A DNA stretch of 32,706 nt from Bacteroidota bacterium. GTDB lineage: Bacteria > Bacteroidota > Bacteroidia > Flavobacteriales_F > PHOS-HE28. The first letter of the stretch is position 1; every line of letters begins with the position of its first letter. Location: contig JACTMO010000012.1 in the NCBI GenBank assembly GCA_014584605.1, forward strand, positions 1 to 32,706. The letters are read 5' to 3'. This document shows positions 6,411 through 13,614 of this stretch, piece by piece. The position numbers and the translations under genes are program-made. The notes under the pieces were generated by a model. It was given only the letters and a program-made list of their open reading frames with translations, searched no databases and was not told the DNA's origin.

Positions 6411-7271
6411 TCAAAGACCCGGAGGTCGCGACGGTCCCGTGCCGTAGGCGGAGAGCAGCTTCACGGCCTCCACGGCCTCGCGCACGTCGTGAACGCGCAG
6501 GATGGCGGCGCCGTGCAGAAGGGCGATGGTGTTGAGCACGGTCGTTCCGTTCCCGGCCTGCGCAGGGGCGGTGCCCAGCACCTCGTTCACCAGGCGTTTG
6601 CGGGAGAGCCCCACCAGCACGGGTGCGCCGATCGCCACGATCCGCTGCAGTTCGCGCAGCAGGGTGAAGTTGTGCGCGGTGGTCTTGCCGAAGCCGAAGC
6701 CGGGGTCCAGCACCACATCGGGCAGGCCCGCCGCGCGGCAGGCCTGAAGGCGTTCGCTCAGGAACAGGGCAACCTCTCCCGCCACGTCGGCATAGCTGGG
6801 CGCCTGCTGCATGGTGGCCGGGGTCCCTTGCATGTGCATGGCGACATAGGGCACGTGCAGGGCGGCCACGGTGCCCGGCAGGTCGGGGTCCAGGAGGCCG
6901 GCGCCGATGTCGTTCACCATCCCCGCCCCGGCCGCCACCGCCTCGCGGGCCACCTCCGCCCGCCAGGTGTCCACGCTGAGCAGCGCCTCCGGGAAGCTCT
7001 GGTGCAGCGCCTCGATCACGGGCAGCACCCGCCTTTTCTCCTCGTCGGCCGGCACCATTGCGCTGCCGGGCCTGGAACTCGCCCCGCCGATGTCCAGGAT
7101 GGTCGCTCCTTCCTCCAACATCCGCCCGGCCATCCGCAACGCCGTCGCGACATCCACCCGGCTCGCGGCGTGGAACGAGTCGGGTGTGGCGTTGAGCACC
7201 CCCATCACCGCCGGCACGGGCAAACGGACCAGCTGGTCCTTCACACGCCATTGGACCGTGCGGCAGGCCAT
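6411..7271 (-). CDS. folP: Dihydropteroate synthase
   Basis: This 286-residue cytoplasmic enzyme condenses p-aminobenzoate with hydroxymethyl-dihydropterin diphosphate in folate synthesis, and the family is the sulfonamide target. Diagnostic motifs appear in order: MGVLNATPDSF (residues 23-33), DIGGASSRPG, SVDTW, VNDIGAG, LDPGFGFGKT and VGLSRKR. Length and motif order match the family. The ATG at 7271 lies 4 nt after a GATCTTCG box; an alternative upstream Met would begin at 7307. The gene is divergent from the TPR gene. In many Bacteroidota folP adjoins the DUF1599/DoxX/tpiA cluster, and that is still recognisable here with one gene interposed. Confidence 0.95.
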   Translation of the reverse strand: MACRTVQWRVKDQLVRLPVPAVMGVLNATPDSFHAASRVDVATALRMAGRMLEEGATILDIGGASSRPGSAMVPADEEKRRVLPVIEALHQSFPEALLSVDTWRAEVAREAVAAGAGMVNDIGAGLLDPDLPGTVAALHVPYVAMHMQGTPATMQQAPSYADVAGEVALFLSERLQACRAAGLPDVVLDPGFGFGKTTAHNFTLLRELQRIVAIGAPVLVGLSRKRLVNEVLGTAPAQAGNGTTVLNTIALLHGAAILRVHDVREAVEAVKLLSAYGTGPSRPPGL

Positions 7272-7275
7272 GCGG

Positions 7276-7283
7276 CGAAGATC
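7276..7283 (-). promoter_or_regulatory. Possible -7 box (GATCTTCG) of folP
   Basis: GATCTTCG on the minus strand ends 4 nt before the folP ATG. It matches the relaxed local consensus (A at position 2, then TTCG). Confidence 0.3.
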
Positions 7284-7302
7284 GGGCGCGCGCAGGATCC
7301 CC

Positions 7303-7310
7303 GACATTCG
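7303..7310 (+). promoter_or_regulatory. Possible -7 box (GACATTCG) of the TPR gene
   Basis: GACATTCG ends 4 nt before the in-frame GTG at 7315. It helps to choose that start over the ATG at 7270, which would lie upstream of the box and overlap the folP start. Confidence 0.3.
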
Positions 7311-7314
7311 CCCC

Positions 7315-8574
7315 GTGGTCCTGCGGCTCCATGCGGTGTTGCTCTTCGGCGTGCTCGGCCTGGCGCCGTTGTCGGCGCAGCAGGACAGCCTCCTGCACGT
7401 CTGGCAGGACGGCTCGCGCCCCGACAGCCTTCGGATGCAGGCGGCGGGCGAAGCCCTGCGCACCTTGATCTATCAGCACCCCGACAGTGCCCTGCGGCTC
7501 TCGATGGACCTGTACGACCGGGCGGTGTTGAACAGCGACCGGCGCCGTCAGGCCTTCGCCCTCAACTTCAAGGGCATGGCCTACATGCTGATGGGCAACC
7601 ACTATCCGGCCGTGCTGGCCTACCGCGACATGCTCGCCCTGTACGAGCAGTTGGACGACCGGCGCGGGGTGGCGGGAGCGCACAGCAACCTGGGCACCGT
7701 GTTCCATGGGCAGGGCGACCTGGTGCGCGCCCTGGAACACTACGAGCGTTGCGTGCCGGAATTCGAAGCCCTGGGCGACCTGCGCGGCAAGGCCGTGGTG
7801 GCGAACAACCTCAGCGGCATCCATCGCGAGATGGGCGACACGGCCTCTGCACGGCGCGTCCTGGAGCGGTTGCTGCGCGAGGCCATGGCGGCGGACGATG
7901 CCGCGGGGATGGCCGGTGCCTACGGCAACCTCGGCCTGCTGGCCCAGGACCGGGGCCAGCTGCGCACAGCCCTCGAGCTCTTCCGGGCCGGGCTGCGCCA
8001 GCGGACCGCCAGCGGCGACCGCGCGGGCAAGGCCGTGGTGCAGCACGAGATCGGCGATGTGCTCCGGGAGCTCGGGCAGCTGGACAGCGCCCGGTCGTGG
8101 ATCGAGGCCAGCATCGCCCTGCGCGACTCGATCGGTGACGAGCCCGGTTCGGCGTTGGCCCAGGTGAGCCTGGGTCTGCTGGCCCTTGAACACGGCCGGG
8201 CGCAGGAGGCCGTGGCCCTGTGTGAGCGGGCGGCCGCCTCCGCGATCGATCTGCAGCTCAGGTCCGTGGAGCAGAAGGCTTGTGCCTGCCTGGTGAAGGC
8301 CTGTTCACAGACCGGCAACCAGGCCTGTGCGGAACGGAGCGAAAGCCGTCTCGCGGTGCTCAACGACAGCCTTCAGCGCAGGCAGGCACGCGACCTGCTG
8401 GCCCGCATCGAGTTCCGGCGCGACCTGGTGGCCGACAGCCTGCGGAAAGCGTCGGAAGCCGGGCATCCGGCACCTCCGGACGACCGTGGCGCTCCGCCCT
8501 GGGCCTGGATCCTCGGTGTGTCGGGGCTCCTCGGTGTGGGCTTGTGGTGGTGGATGCGCCGGCGGCGGGCCTGA
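7315..8574 (+). CDS. Exported TPR protein with C-terminal membrane anchor
   Basis: The product is about 419 residues. A signal peptide (VVLRLHAVLLFGVLGLAPLSA) is followed by a series of tetratricopeptide repeats, with recurrent pairs such as AHSNLGTVFHGQGDLVRALE, VANNLSGIHREMGDTASARR, AYGNLGLLAQDRGQLRTALE and VQHEIGDVLRELGQLDSARS. A Pro-rich linker leads to a single C-terminal membrane span and an Arg cluster (WAWILGVSGLLGVGLWWWMR, then RRRA). Bacteroidota have many proteins with exported TPRs, a membrane span and a cytoplasmic kinase or DNA-binding domain; this one ends right after the span, so it has no visible output domain. Protein-protein scaffolding is the general TPR role. GTG 7315 is chosen because ATG 7270 would overlap the divergent folP start codon; the longer form would be 434 residues. 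Confidence 0.8.
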   Translation: MVLRLHAVLLFGVLGLAPLSAQQDSLLHVWQDGSRPDSLRMQAAGEALRTLIYQHPDSALRLSMDLYDRAVLNSDRRRQAFALNFKGMAYMLMGNHYPAVLAYRDMLALYEQLDDRRGVAGAHSNLGTVFHGQGDLVRALEHYERCVPEFEALGDLRGKAVVANNLSGIHREMGDTASARRVLERLLREAMAADDAAGMAGAYGNLGLLAQDRGQLRTALELFRAGLRQRTASGDRAGKAVVQHEIGDVLRELGQLDSARSWIEASIALRDSIGDEPGSALAQVSLGLLALEHGRAQEAVALCERAAASAIDLQLRSVEQKACACLVKACSQTGNQACAERSESRLAVLNDSLQRRQARDLLARIEFRRDLVADSLRKASEAGHPAPPDDRGAPPWAWILGVSGLLGVGLWWWMRRRRA

Positions 8575-8732
8575 TGCTTGTTCCCCCCGTTCCCGGACCG
8601 GTCCTTTCCCGGCCATCGTCCCGGCCCGAGCGGAACGGCCGCACCGGATCAAGGTGGTGCGGAGCACGGCTGCAGTGCGCCATCGCGCTTCATCGCGCGG
8701 AGCTGACGGTCGGCGACTTCGAGGACCCCTGA

Positions 8733-8740
8733 TACCTTCG
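8733..8740 (+). promoter_or_regulatory. -7 box (TACCTTCG) of the DUF1599 gene
   Basis: TACCTTCG ends 7 nt before the ATG at 8748. The same octamer precedes ychF at 27673. The rest of the 173-bp gap (8575-8747) shows no gene I can support. Confidence 0.5.
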
Positions 8741-8747
8741 CCGGCTC

Positions 8748-9290
8748 ATGGAGCGCACCCTGTCCCAGTACGATGCCGCCCTGGAGGAGTGCATCGCGCT
8801 CTTCCGCAAGAAGGCTTTCGACTACGGCACCGCCTGGCGCGTGCTGCGTGTGCCTTCCCTCACCGACCAGATCATGATCAAGGCGCAACGCATCCGCACC
8901 TTGCAGACGGTGGGGGAGAGCAAGGTGGGCGAGGGGGTCCGCCCCGAGCTCATCGGCATCGTGAACTATGCGGCCATGGCCCTGGTTCAGCTGGAGCTGG
9001 GCGTGGTGGACGTTCCCGACCTGGACGCGACGGATGCCACCCGCCGGGTGCTGACCGCCATGCAACAGGCCCGCGACCTGATGTGCCGCAAGAACCACGA
9101 TTACGGCGAGGCCTGGCGGGCCATGCGCGTGGGGTCCCTGGTGGACCTGATCCTCATGAAGCTCCTGCGCATCAAGCAGATCGAGGACAACGCCGGGGCC
9201 ACCCTGGTCAGCGAAGGGATCGATGCCAACTTCCTGGACATCATCAACTACGGGGTCTTCGCCATGGTGCGGCTCGAGGAAGGGGCCTGA
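8748..9290 (+). CDS. DUF1599 (nucleotide-modification-associated domain 1) protein, internally duplicated
   Basis: This 180-residue cytoplasmic protein is built from two similar halves (about residues 6-83 and 100-177). Each half contains a basic residue before DYGxAWR, then RVxSLxDxI, a K-rich helix ending in RI, and an I(V/I)NY motif (IGIVNYAAMALVQLE and LDIINYGVFAMVRLE). This matches DUF1599, which has been grouped with phage and bacterial nucleotide-modification genes. In Bacteroidota a chromosomal copy commonly sits between folP and tpiA, as here. Biochemical function is unproven. The start is fixed by the TACCTTCG box 7 nt upstream. Confidence 0.85.
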   Translation: MERTLSQYDAALEECIALFRKKAFDYGTAWRVLRVPSLTDQIMIKAQRIRTLQTVGESKVGEGVRPELIGIVNYAAMALVQLELGVVDVPDLDATDATRRVLTAMQQARDLMCRKNHDYGEAWRAMRVGSLVDLILMKLLRIKQIEDNAGATLVSEGIDANFLDIINYGVFAMVRLEEGA

Positions 9291-9296
9291 GGTCCG

Positions 9297-9310
9297 CTTC
9301 GTTAACGAAG
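9297..9310. promoter_or_regulatory. Perfect 14-bp palindrome CTTCGTTAACGAAG
   Basis: The sequence is fully self-complementary. It lies 7 nt after the DUF1599 stop and 34 nt upstream of the next -7-like box. It could be an operator for the DoxX gene or a small hairpin (5-bp stem, TTAA loop). No regulator is identified. Confidence 0.4.
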
Positions 9311-9344
9311 TGTGAACGGCCGAGGTCGCCCCGGCACCCCCGGT

Positions 9345-9352
9345 TATCTTGC
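9345..9352 (+). promoter_or_regulatory. Possible -7 box (TATCTTGC) of the DoxX gene
   Basis: TATCTTG, a TAnnTTTG variant lacking one T, lies 34 nt upstream of the ATG at 9387. An out-of-frame ATG at 9361 lies between them. Confidence 0.4.
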
Positions 9353-9386
9353 GCCCGCCGATGTCCGGAGCGGCACGGCCCACGTC

Positions 9387-10748
9387 ATGCGCAACCTGAT
9401 CCTCCTTTGCCGCATCCTTGTCGGTGCCACCTTCATCGTATCGGGCCTGGTGAAGGCCAACGACCCGCTCGGTTTCAGCTACAAGCTTCAAGAGTACTTT
9501 GCCGAGAGCGCCCTCAACATGCCCTGGCTGGAGCCCTGGTCGCTGGCGCTGGCCATCGCGGCGTGCCTGGGCGAGATCGTCCTGGGCTTCGCCGTGCTGG
9601 TCGGCGGGCGCATGAAGCTGGCCACCTGGGCCCTGGTGCTGCTCACCCTCTTCTTCGGCTGGCTCACGGCCTACACGGCCACCTGCGACCCCTCGGCCAC
9701 CTACACCGTGATGGTCAATGGCGTGGCCGAGGAACGGGGCGTGACCTGCGTGACCGATTGCGGTTGTTTCGGCGATGCCATGAAGGGGTCCATCGGTCGC
9801 AGCCTCACCCCGTGGGAGAGCTTCGCCAAGGACGTGGTCCTGCTGGTGCTGGTGCTGCCGGTCTTCCTGGCGGCCATCCGGCGTCCCGGCATTCCTTTCA
9901 ACAGCACGGCGGACGACAAGGTGCTGCTGCCCGGAGGTCTTGTCGGCGTGGCCGTCTGGAGCTGGGTCTTCGGTTCCTTCTTCTACCTGGCCTTCACCGC
10001 CGTGGGGCTGCTGGGCTACCTGCTGGTGAAGCGCTCGGCCCAGGGAGTGCGTGCCGAATGGACCACCGCGGCCTGGGTCACCGTGCTCGGCTCGGTCTTC
10101 GTGTGGTGGTGTTACGCGCACCTGCCCTGGATCGACTATAGGCCCTATGCCATCGGCAAGAGCATCAGCGAGCAGAAGACCATGGGCCGCGCACCCGAGC
10201 AGGTGATCTACATGACCTATCGCAACCAGGTCAGCGGCGAGAGCAAGGAGTTCGACACGCGCGGGGCCTATCCCTGGGGCGACAGCACCTGGGTGTACGT
10301 GGACCGGCGGGTGGAGGTGCTGAAGGCCGGTGTGGAGAGCCCGGTGCAGGACTTCGGGCTCACGGACCGGGACGGCAACGACATCACCGGCGACGTGCTT
10401 GCCGCCCCCGCGCCGGTGCTGCTGGTGATGCTGTACAACGTGGAGAAGGCGGACACCAACTGCCTGCCCGCCATCAACGATCTGGCCCAGACGGCCGATA
10501 AGGAGGGCTGGAAAGTGTACGGTGTTTCGGCCAGCACCTTTGACAGCATCGAGGAGTTCCGGCATGCGCACCAGACGCCGTTCGACTTCGTGCAGTGCGA
10601 TGAGAAGACGGTGAAGACGGTGGTGCGCAGCAACCCCGGCATCGTGCTCCTGGAGCAGGGCACGGTACGCGGCCAGTGGTCCTGCGGCGATACGCCCGGT
10701 TTCGAGGAGGCGAAGGCGGCGCTGCGCGGGGCGGTTCAGGCGCGGTAG
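9387..10748 (+). CDS. DoxX-type membrane protein with thioredoxin-like C-terminal domain (BT_3928-like)
   Basis: This 453-residue inner-membrane protein begins with a DoxX-like four-helix unit. Motifs are GATFIVSGLVKANDPLGFSY at residues ~13-32 and the cysteine-rich CVTDCGCFGDAMKGS loop typical of this family. Further membrane segments follow (about residues 170-250). A C-terminal thioredoxin-like domain (~310-450) contains PVLLVMLYNVEKADTNC and PGIVLLEQGTVRGQW. The C-terminal domain has no CxxC, so classical disulfide exchange is unlikely. The family is known from Bacteroidota and is usually found next to DUF1599 and tpiA; function is unestablished. ATG 9387 gives MRNLILLCRILVG. The 3' end overlaps the converging carotenoid gene by 13 bp. 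Confidence 0.85.
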   Translation: MRNLILLCRILVGATFIVSGLVKANDPLGFSYKLQEYFAESALNMPWLEPWSLALAIAACLGEIVLGFAVLVGGRMKLATWALVLLTLFFGWLTAYTATCDPSATYTVMVNGVAEERGVTCVTDCGCFGDAMKGSIGRSLTPWESFAKDVVLLVLVLPVFLAAIRRPGIPFNSTADDKVLLPGGLVGVAVWSWVFGSFFYLAFTAVGLLGYLLVKRSAQGVRAEWTTAAWVTVLGSVFVWWCYAHLPWIDYRPYAIGKSISEQKTMGRAPEQVIYMTYRNQVSGESKEFDTRGAYPWGDSTWVYVDRRVEVLKAGVESPVQDFGLTDRDGNDITGDVLAAPAPVLLVMLYNVEKADTNCLPAINDLAQTADKEGWKVYGVSASTFDSIEEFRHAHQTPFDFVQCDEKTVKTVVRSNPGIVLLEQGTVRGQWSCGDTPGFEEAKAALRGAVQAR

Positions 10749-12226
10749 CGTTCGCGCACCAGGTCGGCCGTGATGCGGGCGCTGTACAGGCACAGCGGGA
10801 TGCTGGCGCCCGGATGCACGCTGCCGCCGCAGAAGAACAGGTTGTCGATCCTTCGGGTGAAGTTCGGGTGGCGCAGCAGGGAGGCGAACCTGCCGTCCAC
10901 GCTGTTGCCGTAGATGGCGCCCTGGGGGCTGTCGGTGAGGGCCTCGATGCCGCGCGGATCGGTCACCCTGGCGCAGGCGATCGCCGGGGCCAGCTCCGTG
11001 CCGAGCATGCGCGACAGCTTGGCCAGCACCCGTTCGCGGGTCCGTTCCACCAGGCCGTCCCAGTCCTGGCCGCTGTTGTTGGGCGCGCTCACCATCACGA
11101 ACCAGTTCTCGTGGCCCGCCGGGGCGTCCTGCGGGTTCATCTTGCTGCTGATATGGACGTACACCGAGGGATCGTCGTGGACGGTGCGATCGCGGAAGAT
11201 GCTGTCGTATTCCCTGCGGGCGTCCTGGCTCATGAACATGTTGTGCACGCCGAGCTCCGGGAAGCTGCGGCCCATGCCCCAGTGGAAGAGGACCACCGAG
11301 CCCGAGCGCGGCTGGCGGAGGGAGGTCCTCGGCGCGCGCTGGTCCTTCAGCAGCATGCGCCAGGTACGGAGCACGTCGGCGTTGCTCACCACCGCGTCGA
11401 AGCGCTCCGCCGTGCCGTCGGCCTGCACGCCGCAGGCCCTGCCGTCCCTCACCAGGATGCGTTCCACCAGGGTTCCGAAACGGAACTCCACCCCCTGGCG
11501 GCGGGCCAGGGCCTCCAGCGCGCGGGCCACGCTGTACATGCCGCCCTCGGCGTGGTAGGAGCCCAGGGCCAGTTCATAGTAGGAGATGAGGTTGAGCGTG
11601 GCCGGCGCCTGGTAGGGGTTGGCCCCGTTGTAGCTGGCGAACTGGTTGAGGATGGCCACCGCCTTCGGGGCGTGGAGCAGGGCACTGTTGCTGCGGGCCA
11701 TGCTGGTGAGGGGCTCGATGCGGCCCAGCCGAAGGAGCCCGCTGAGGGTGGGCCTGTCGAAGTAGTTGCGCGGCACATGCAGCGAACGCTCCAGGAACAC
11801 GCGGCCGGTGATCTCCAGCTTTTCCCTGGACCTGGCCAGGAAGGTCAGCATGCGCTCGCGGCTTGTTCCGGTACGGGCGGCGAACTCGTCCGCCAGGGCG
11901 TCCGGATCGGCCCAGGTGCGCACCACCGTGCCGTCCTCGAACCGGTAGTGGAAACCGGGGTCCAGTTGCCGGTAGTTCCAGTGGGCCCGGGGATCCTCGC
12001 CGCATAGGGTGAAGAGCGCATCGATGTGATGCGGCACGGTGAGCACCGTGGGCCCCATGTCGAACCGGTGGCCGTTCAGGCGCATCTCGCCCATCTTCCC
12101 GCCGACCATCGGTCCCCGCTCGAACACGGTCACCCGCCAGCCCGCGTGGGCCAGCCGCACGGCCACGGCCAGCCCGGCGATGCCGGCGCCGATCACGGCG
12201 CAACGACGTTCGGTGGCAGGGGCCAT
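10736..12226 (-). CDS. crtD: Carotenoid desaturase, CrtI/CrtD family (CrtD-like)
   Basis: This 496-residue FAD-dependent oxidoreductase has an N-terminal Rossmann dinucleotide motif (VIGAGIAGLA, G13-x-G15-x-x-G18, with E36 at the end of strand 2, VTVFERG). It continues with MVGGKMGEM and FDMGPTVLTVP, which are typical of phytoene-desaturase-type enzymes. The C-terminal FAD motif reads FFCGGSVHPGASIPLCLYSA. The GGSVHPG..IPLCL form resembles 1-hydroxycarotenoid 3,4-desaturase (CrtD) more than phytoene desaturase (CrtI). That subfamily choice is from memory of the families and should be treated as provisional. It is divergent from a CrtZ-like hydroxylase, consistent with synthesis of a hydroxylated carotenoid such as saproxanthin or myxol. 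A GAACTTCG box lies 16 nt upstream of the ATG. Confidence 0.85.
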   Translation of the reverse strand: MAPATERRCAVIGAGIAGLAVAVRLAHAGWRVTVFERGPMVGGKMGEMRLNGHRFDMGPTVLTVPHHIDALFTLCGEDPRAHWNYRQLDPGFHYRFEDGTVVRTWADPDALADEFAARTGTSRERMLTFLARSREKLEITGRVFLERSLHVPRNYFDRPTLSGLLRLGRIEPLTSMARSNSALLHAPKAVAILNQFASYNGANPYQAPATLNLISYYELALGSYHAEGGMYSVARALEALARRQGVEFRFGTLVERILVRDGRACGVQADGTAERFDAVVSNADVLRTWRMLLKDQRAPRTSLRQPRSGSVVLFHWGMGRSFPELGVHNMFMSQDARREYDSIFRDRTVHDDPSVYVHISSKMNPQDAPAGHENWFVMVSAPNNSGQDWDGLVERTRERVLAKLSRMLGTELAPAIACARVTDPRGIEALTDSPQGAIYGNSVDGRFASLLRHPNFTRRIDNLFFCGGSVHPGASIPLCLYSARITADLVRERYRA

Positions 12227-12242
12227 GGCTGCGGTGCGCTAC

Positions 12243-12250
12243 GAAGTTCG
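12243..12250 (-). promoter_or_regulatory. Possible -7 box (GAACTTCG) of the carotenoid desaturase
   Basis: GAACTTCG on the minus strand lies 16 nt before the ATG at 12226. It shares a 59-bp divergent region with the hydroxylase promoter. Confidence 0.3.
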
Positions 12251-12269
12251 TGAACGCCGGGCGTTGTTG

Positions 12270-12277
12270 CACCTTTG
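12270..12277 (+). promoter_or_regulatory. Probable -7 box (CACCTTTG) of the carotenoid hydroxylase
   Basis: CACCTTTG ends 8 nt before the ATG at 12286. It supports that start over the ATG at 12250, which lies upstream of the box. Confidence 0.5.
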
Positions 12278-12285
12278 TGGCAGCG

Positions 12286-12744
12286 ATGTTGATCCTGTTC
12301 CATGCCGCCTGCGTCGTCGCGGCCTTCCTGGCCATGGAGGGCGTGGCATGGGCCGCGCACAAGTACATCATGCACGGCATCGGTTGGGGGCTGCACCACG
12401 ACCACCATCAGCCCGTGCCCGGCCGCCGGTTCCAGCGCAACGATTGGTTCGCGTTGATCTTCGCGGTGCCCAGCTGGCTCTTCATGCAGTTCGGCGTGAT
12501 GGGCGGGTGCGACTGGCGGCTCTATGTGGGCATCGGCATCCTGCTCTACGGGGTGGCTTACGTGTACGTGCATGAGGTGGTGATCCACAACCGCCCCGGG
12601 GGACGGCGCAAGGTGCGGGGCCGCTACCTGCAGGGCCTGGCACGCGCGCATTTCGCCCATCACCGTCACAAGGGGCCCGAGGATGGGGAGTGCTTCGGTA
12701 TGCTCCTGGTGCCTCGCCGCTTCTTCCGCGGTCCGCAGGGTTGA
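12286..12744 (+). CDS. crtZ: Beta-carotene hydroxylase, CrtZ-type di-iron membrane enzyme
   Basis: This 152-residue membrane protein carries the full histidine-box set of the fatty-acid-hydroxylase/CrtZ superfamily: H25 and H30 (HKYIMH), H37/H38 with H40/H41 (HHDHH), HEVVIH, and HFAHHRHKG near the C-terminus. These would bind two irons and hydroxylate the 3-position of a beta-ionone ring. Hydrophobic segments surround the boxes (about residues 1-22, 55-72 and 80-98), and the length fits CrtZ. It is divergent from the CrtD-like gene with 59 bp between starts, so the two probably form one carotenoid locus. An upstream in-frame ATG at 12250 would add 12 residues but precedes the promoter-like box. 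Confidence 0.9.
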   Translation: MLILFHAACVVAAFLAMEGVAWAAHKYIMHGIGWGLHHDHHQPVPGRRFQRNDWFALIFAVPSWLFMQFGVMGGCDWRLYVGIGILLYGVAYVYVHEVVIHNRPGGRRKVRGRYLQGLARAHFAHHRHKGPEDGECFGMLLVPRRFFRGPQG

Positions 12745-12803
12745 TCGCGCAGGGCTGTTGATATCGCGGCCTGGGGTCGGGGCGGGTTGCGACCCATGGC
12801 GCC

Positions 12804-12811
12804 CATCTTTG
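12804..12811 (+). promoter_or_regulatory. Probable -7 box (CATCTTTG) of the tpiA operon
   Basis: CATCTTTG lies 34 nt upstream of the tpiA ATG and would drive the five-gene run. A short hairpin (GGGTCG / CGACCC, 12774-12795) lies just upstream, between crtZ and this box. Confidence 0.4.
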
Positions 12812-12845
12812 TCCTTCCGCCTCTCCCCATGGGCGGTTCGTCCGC

Positions 12846-13610
12846 ATGCGCACCGTGATCGCCGGCAACTGGAAGATGAACAAGGACCTGCCCCAGGCCA
12901 TGGACCTGCTGGGGCGGCTGGCCGGGGCCGGGCTGCCGGCGCCGGTGGAGGTGATCGTGGCGCCGGCCTTCCCCTTCCTGGGCCAGGCCGTGGAGCGCCT
13001 CCGCGGCACGCCCGTCCTGGTGGCCGCACAGCACTGCCATGAGGCCGCGGCCGGGGCCTTCACCGGGGAGGTGAGCGTCCCCATGCTCGCCAGCCTGGGG
13101 GTGCACGCCTGCATCGTGGGCCACAGCGAACGGCGCCAGTACTTCGGTGAGACGGATGCGTTGGTGAACGCGCGCATCCGGGCCCTGCTGGCGGCCGGCC
13201 TCACGCCCATCCATTGCTGCGGTGAGCGACGGGCGGAGCGTGAGGCCGGAAGGCACCAGGAGGTGGTGGAGGGACAGCTGCGCGAGGCCCTGGCCGGCCT
13301 GAACGCGGACGAACTGGCGCGGACCATCGTGGCCTACGAACCCGTTTGGGCCATCGGCACCGGGCTCAACGCCACGGCCCGGCAGGCCCAGGACATGCAC
13401 GCCCACATCCGTGAGGTGTTGCGCATGATCGCGGGGCAGGCAGCGGACCAGGTGCCCATCCTGTACGGCGGCAGCTGCAAGCCCGACAACGCGGCCGAGC
13501 TCTTCGCCTGCCCCGACGTGAACGGTGGGCTCATCGGCGGTGCCTCCCTCGACGCTGCGTCCTTCCTGGAACTGGTGGCGATCGCGCACCGCAGCAAGCA
13601 ATCGCGTTGA
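12846..13610 (+). CDS. tpiA: Triose-phosphate isomerase
   Basis: This 254-residue cytoplasmic enzyme interconverts dihydroxyacetone phosphate and glyceraldehyde 3-phosphate in glycolysis and gluconeogenesis. Active-site residues are all present: N8 and K10 in GNWKMNK, electrophile H93 in IVGHSERRQYFGE, and the general base E165 in AYEPVWAIGTG. The phosphate-binding loops near the C-terminus are ILYGGS and NGGLIGGASLD. Length and motifs are normal for the family. It is the first gene of a run with prmA, which begins 4 nt after its stop. Confidence 0.97.
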   Translation: MRTVIAGNWKMNKDLPQAMDLLGRLAGAGLPAPVEVIVAPAFPFLGQAVERLRGTPVLVAAQHCHEAAAGAFTGEVSVPMLASLGVHACIVGHSERRQYFGETDALVNARIRALLAAGLTPIHCCGERRAEREAGRHQEVVEGQLREALAGLNADELARTIVAYEPVWAIGTGLNATARQAQDMHAHIREVLRMIAGQAADQVPILYGGSCKPDNAAELFACPDVNGGLIGGASLDAASFLELVAIAHRSKQSR

Positions 13611-13614
13611 CCGG

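Noticed and set aside
6265..8193. A 642-codon minus-strand frame across folP and the TPR gene
   Set aside because: It is a different frame from folP. The folP motifs are in the frame ending at 6411, and the TPR gene on the plus strand explains the rest.
8574..8732. A 52-codon plus-strand frame overlapping the TPR stop (TGATG)
   Set aside because: The translation is Pro/Arg/Ser-rich with no pattern, and it runs into the promoter-like box of the next gene. Nothing supports expression.
8649..10793. A 714-codon minus-strand frame
   Set aside because: It is antisense to DUF1599 and the DoxX-thioredoxin gene and carries no recognisable domain.
12774..12795. GGGTCG/CGACCC hairpin between crtZ and tpiA as a terminator
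   Set aside because: The stem is only 6 bp with a 10-nt loop and no T tract. In this composition such stems arise easily.
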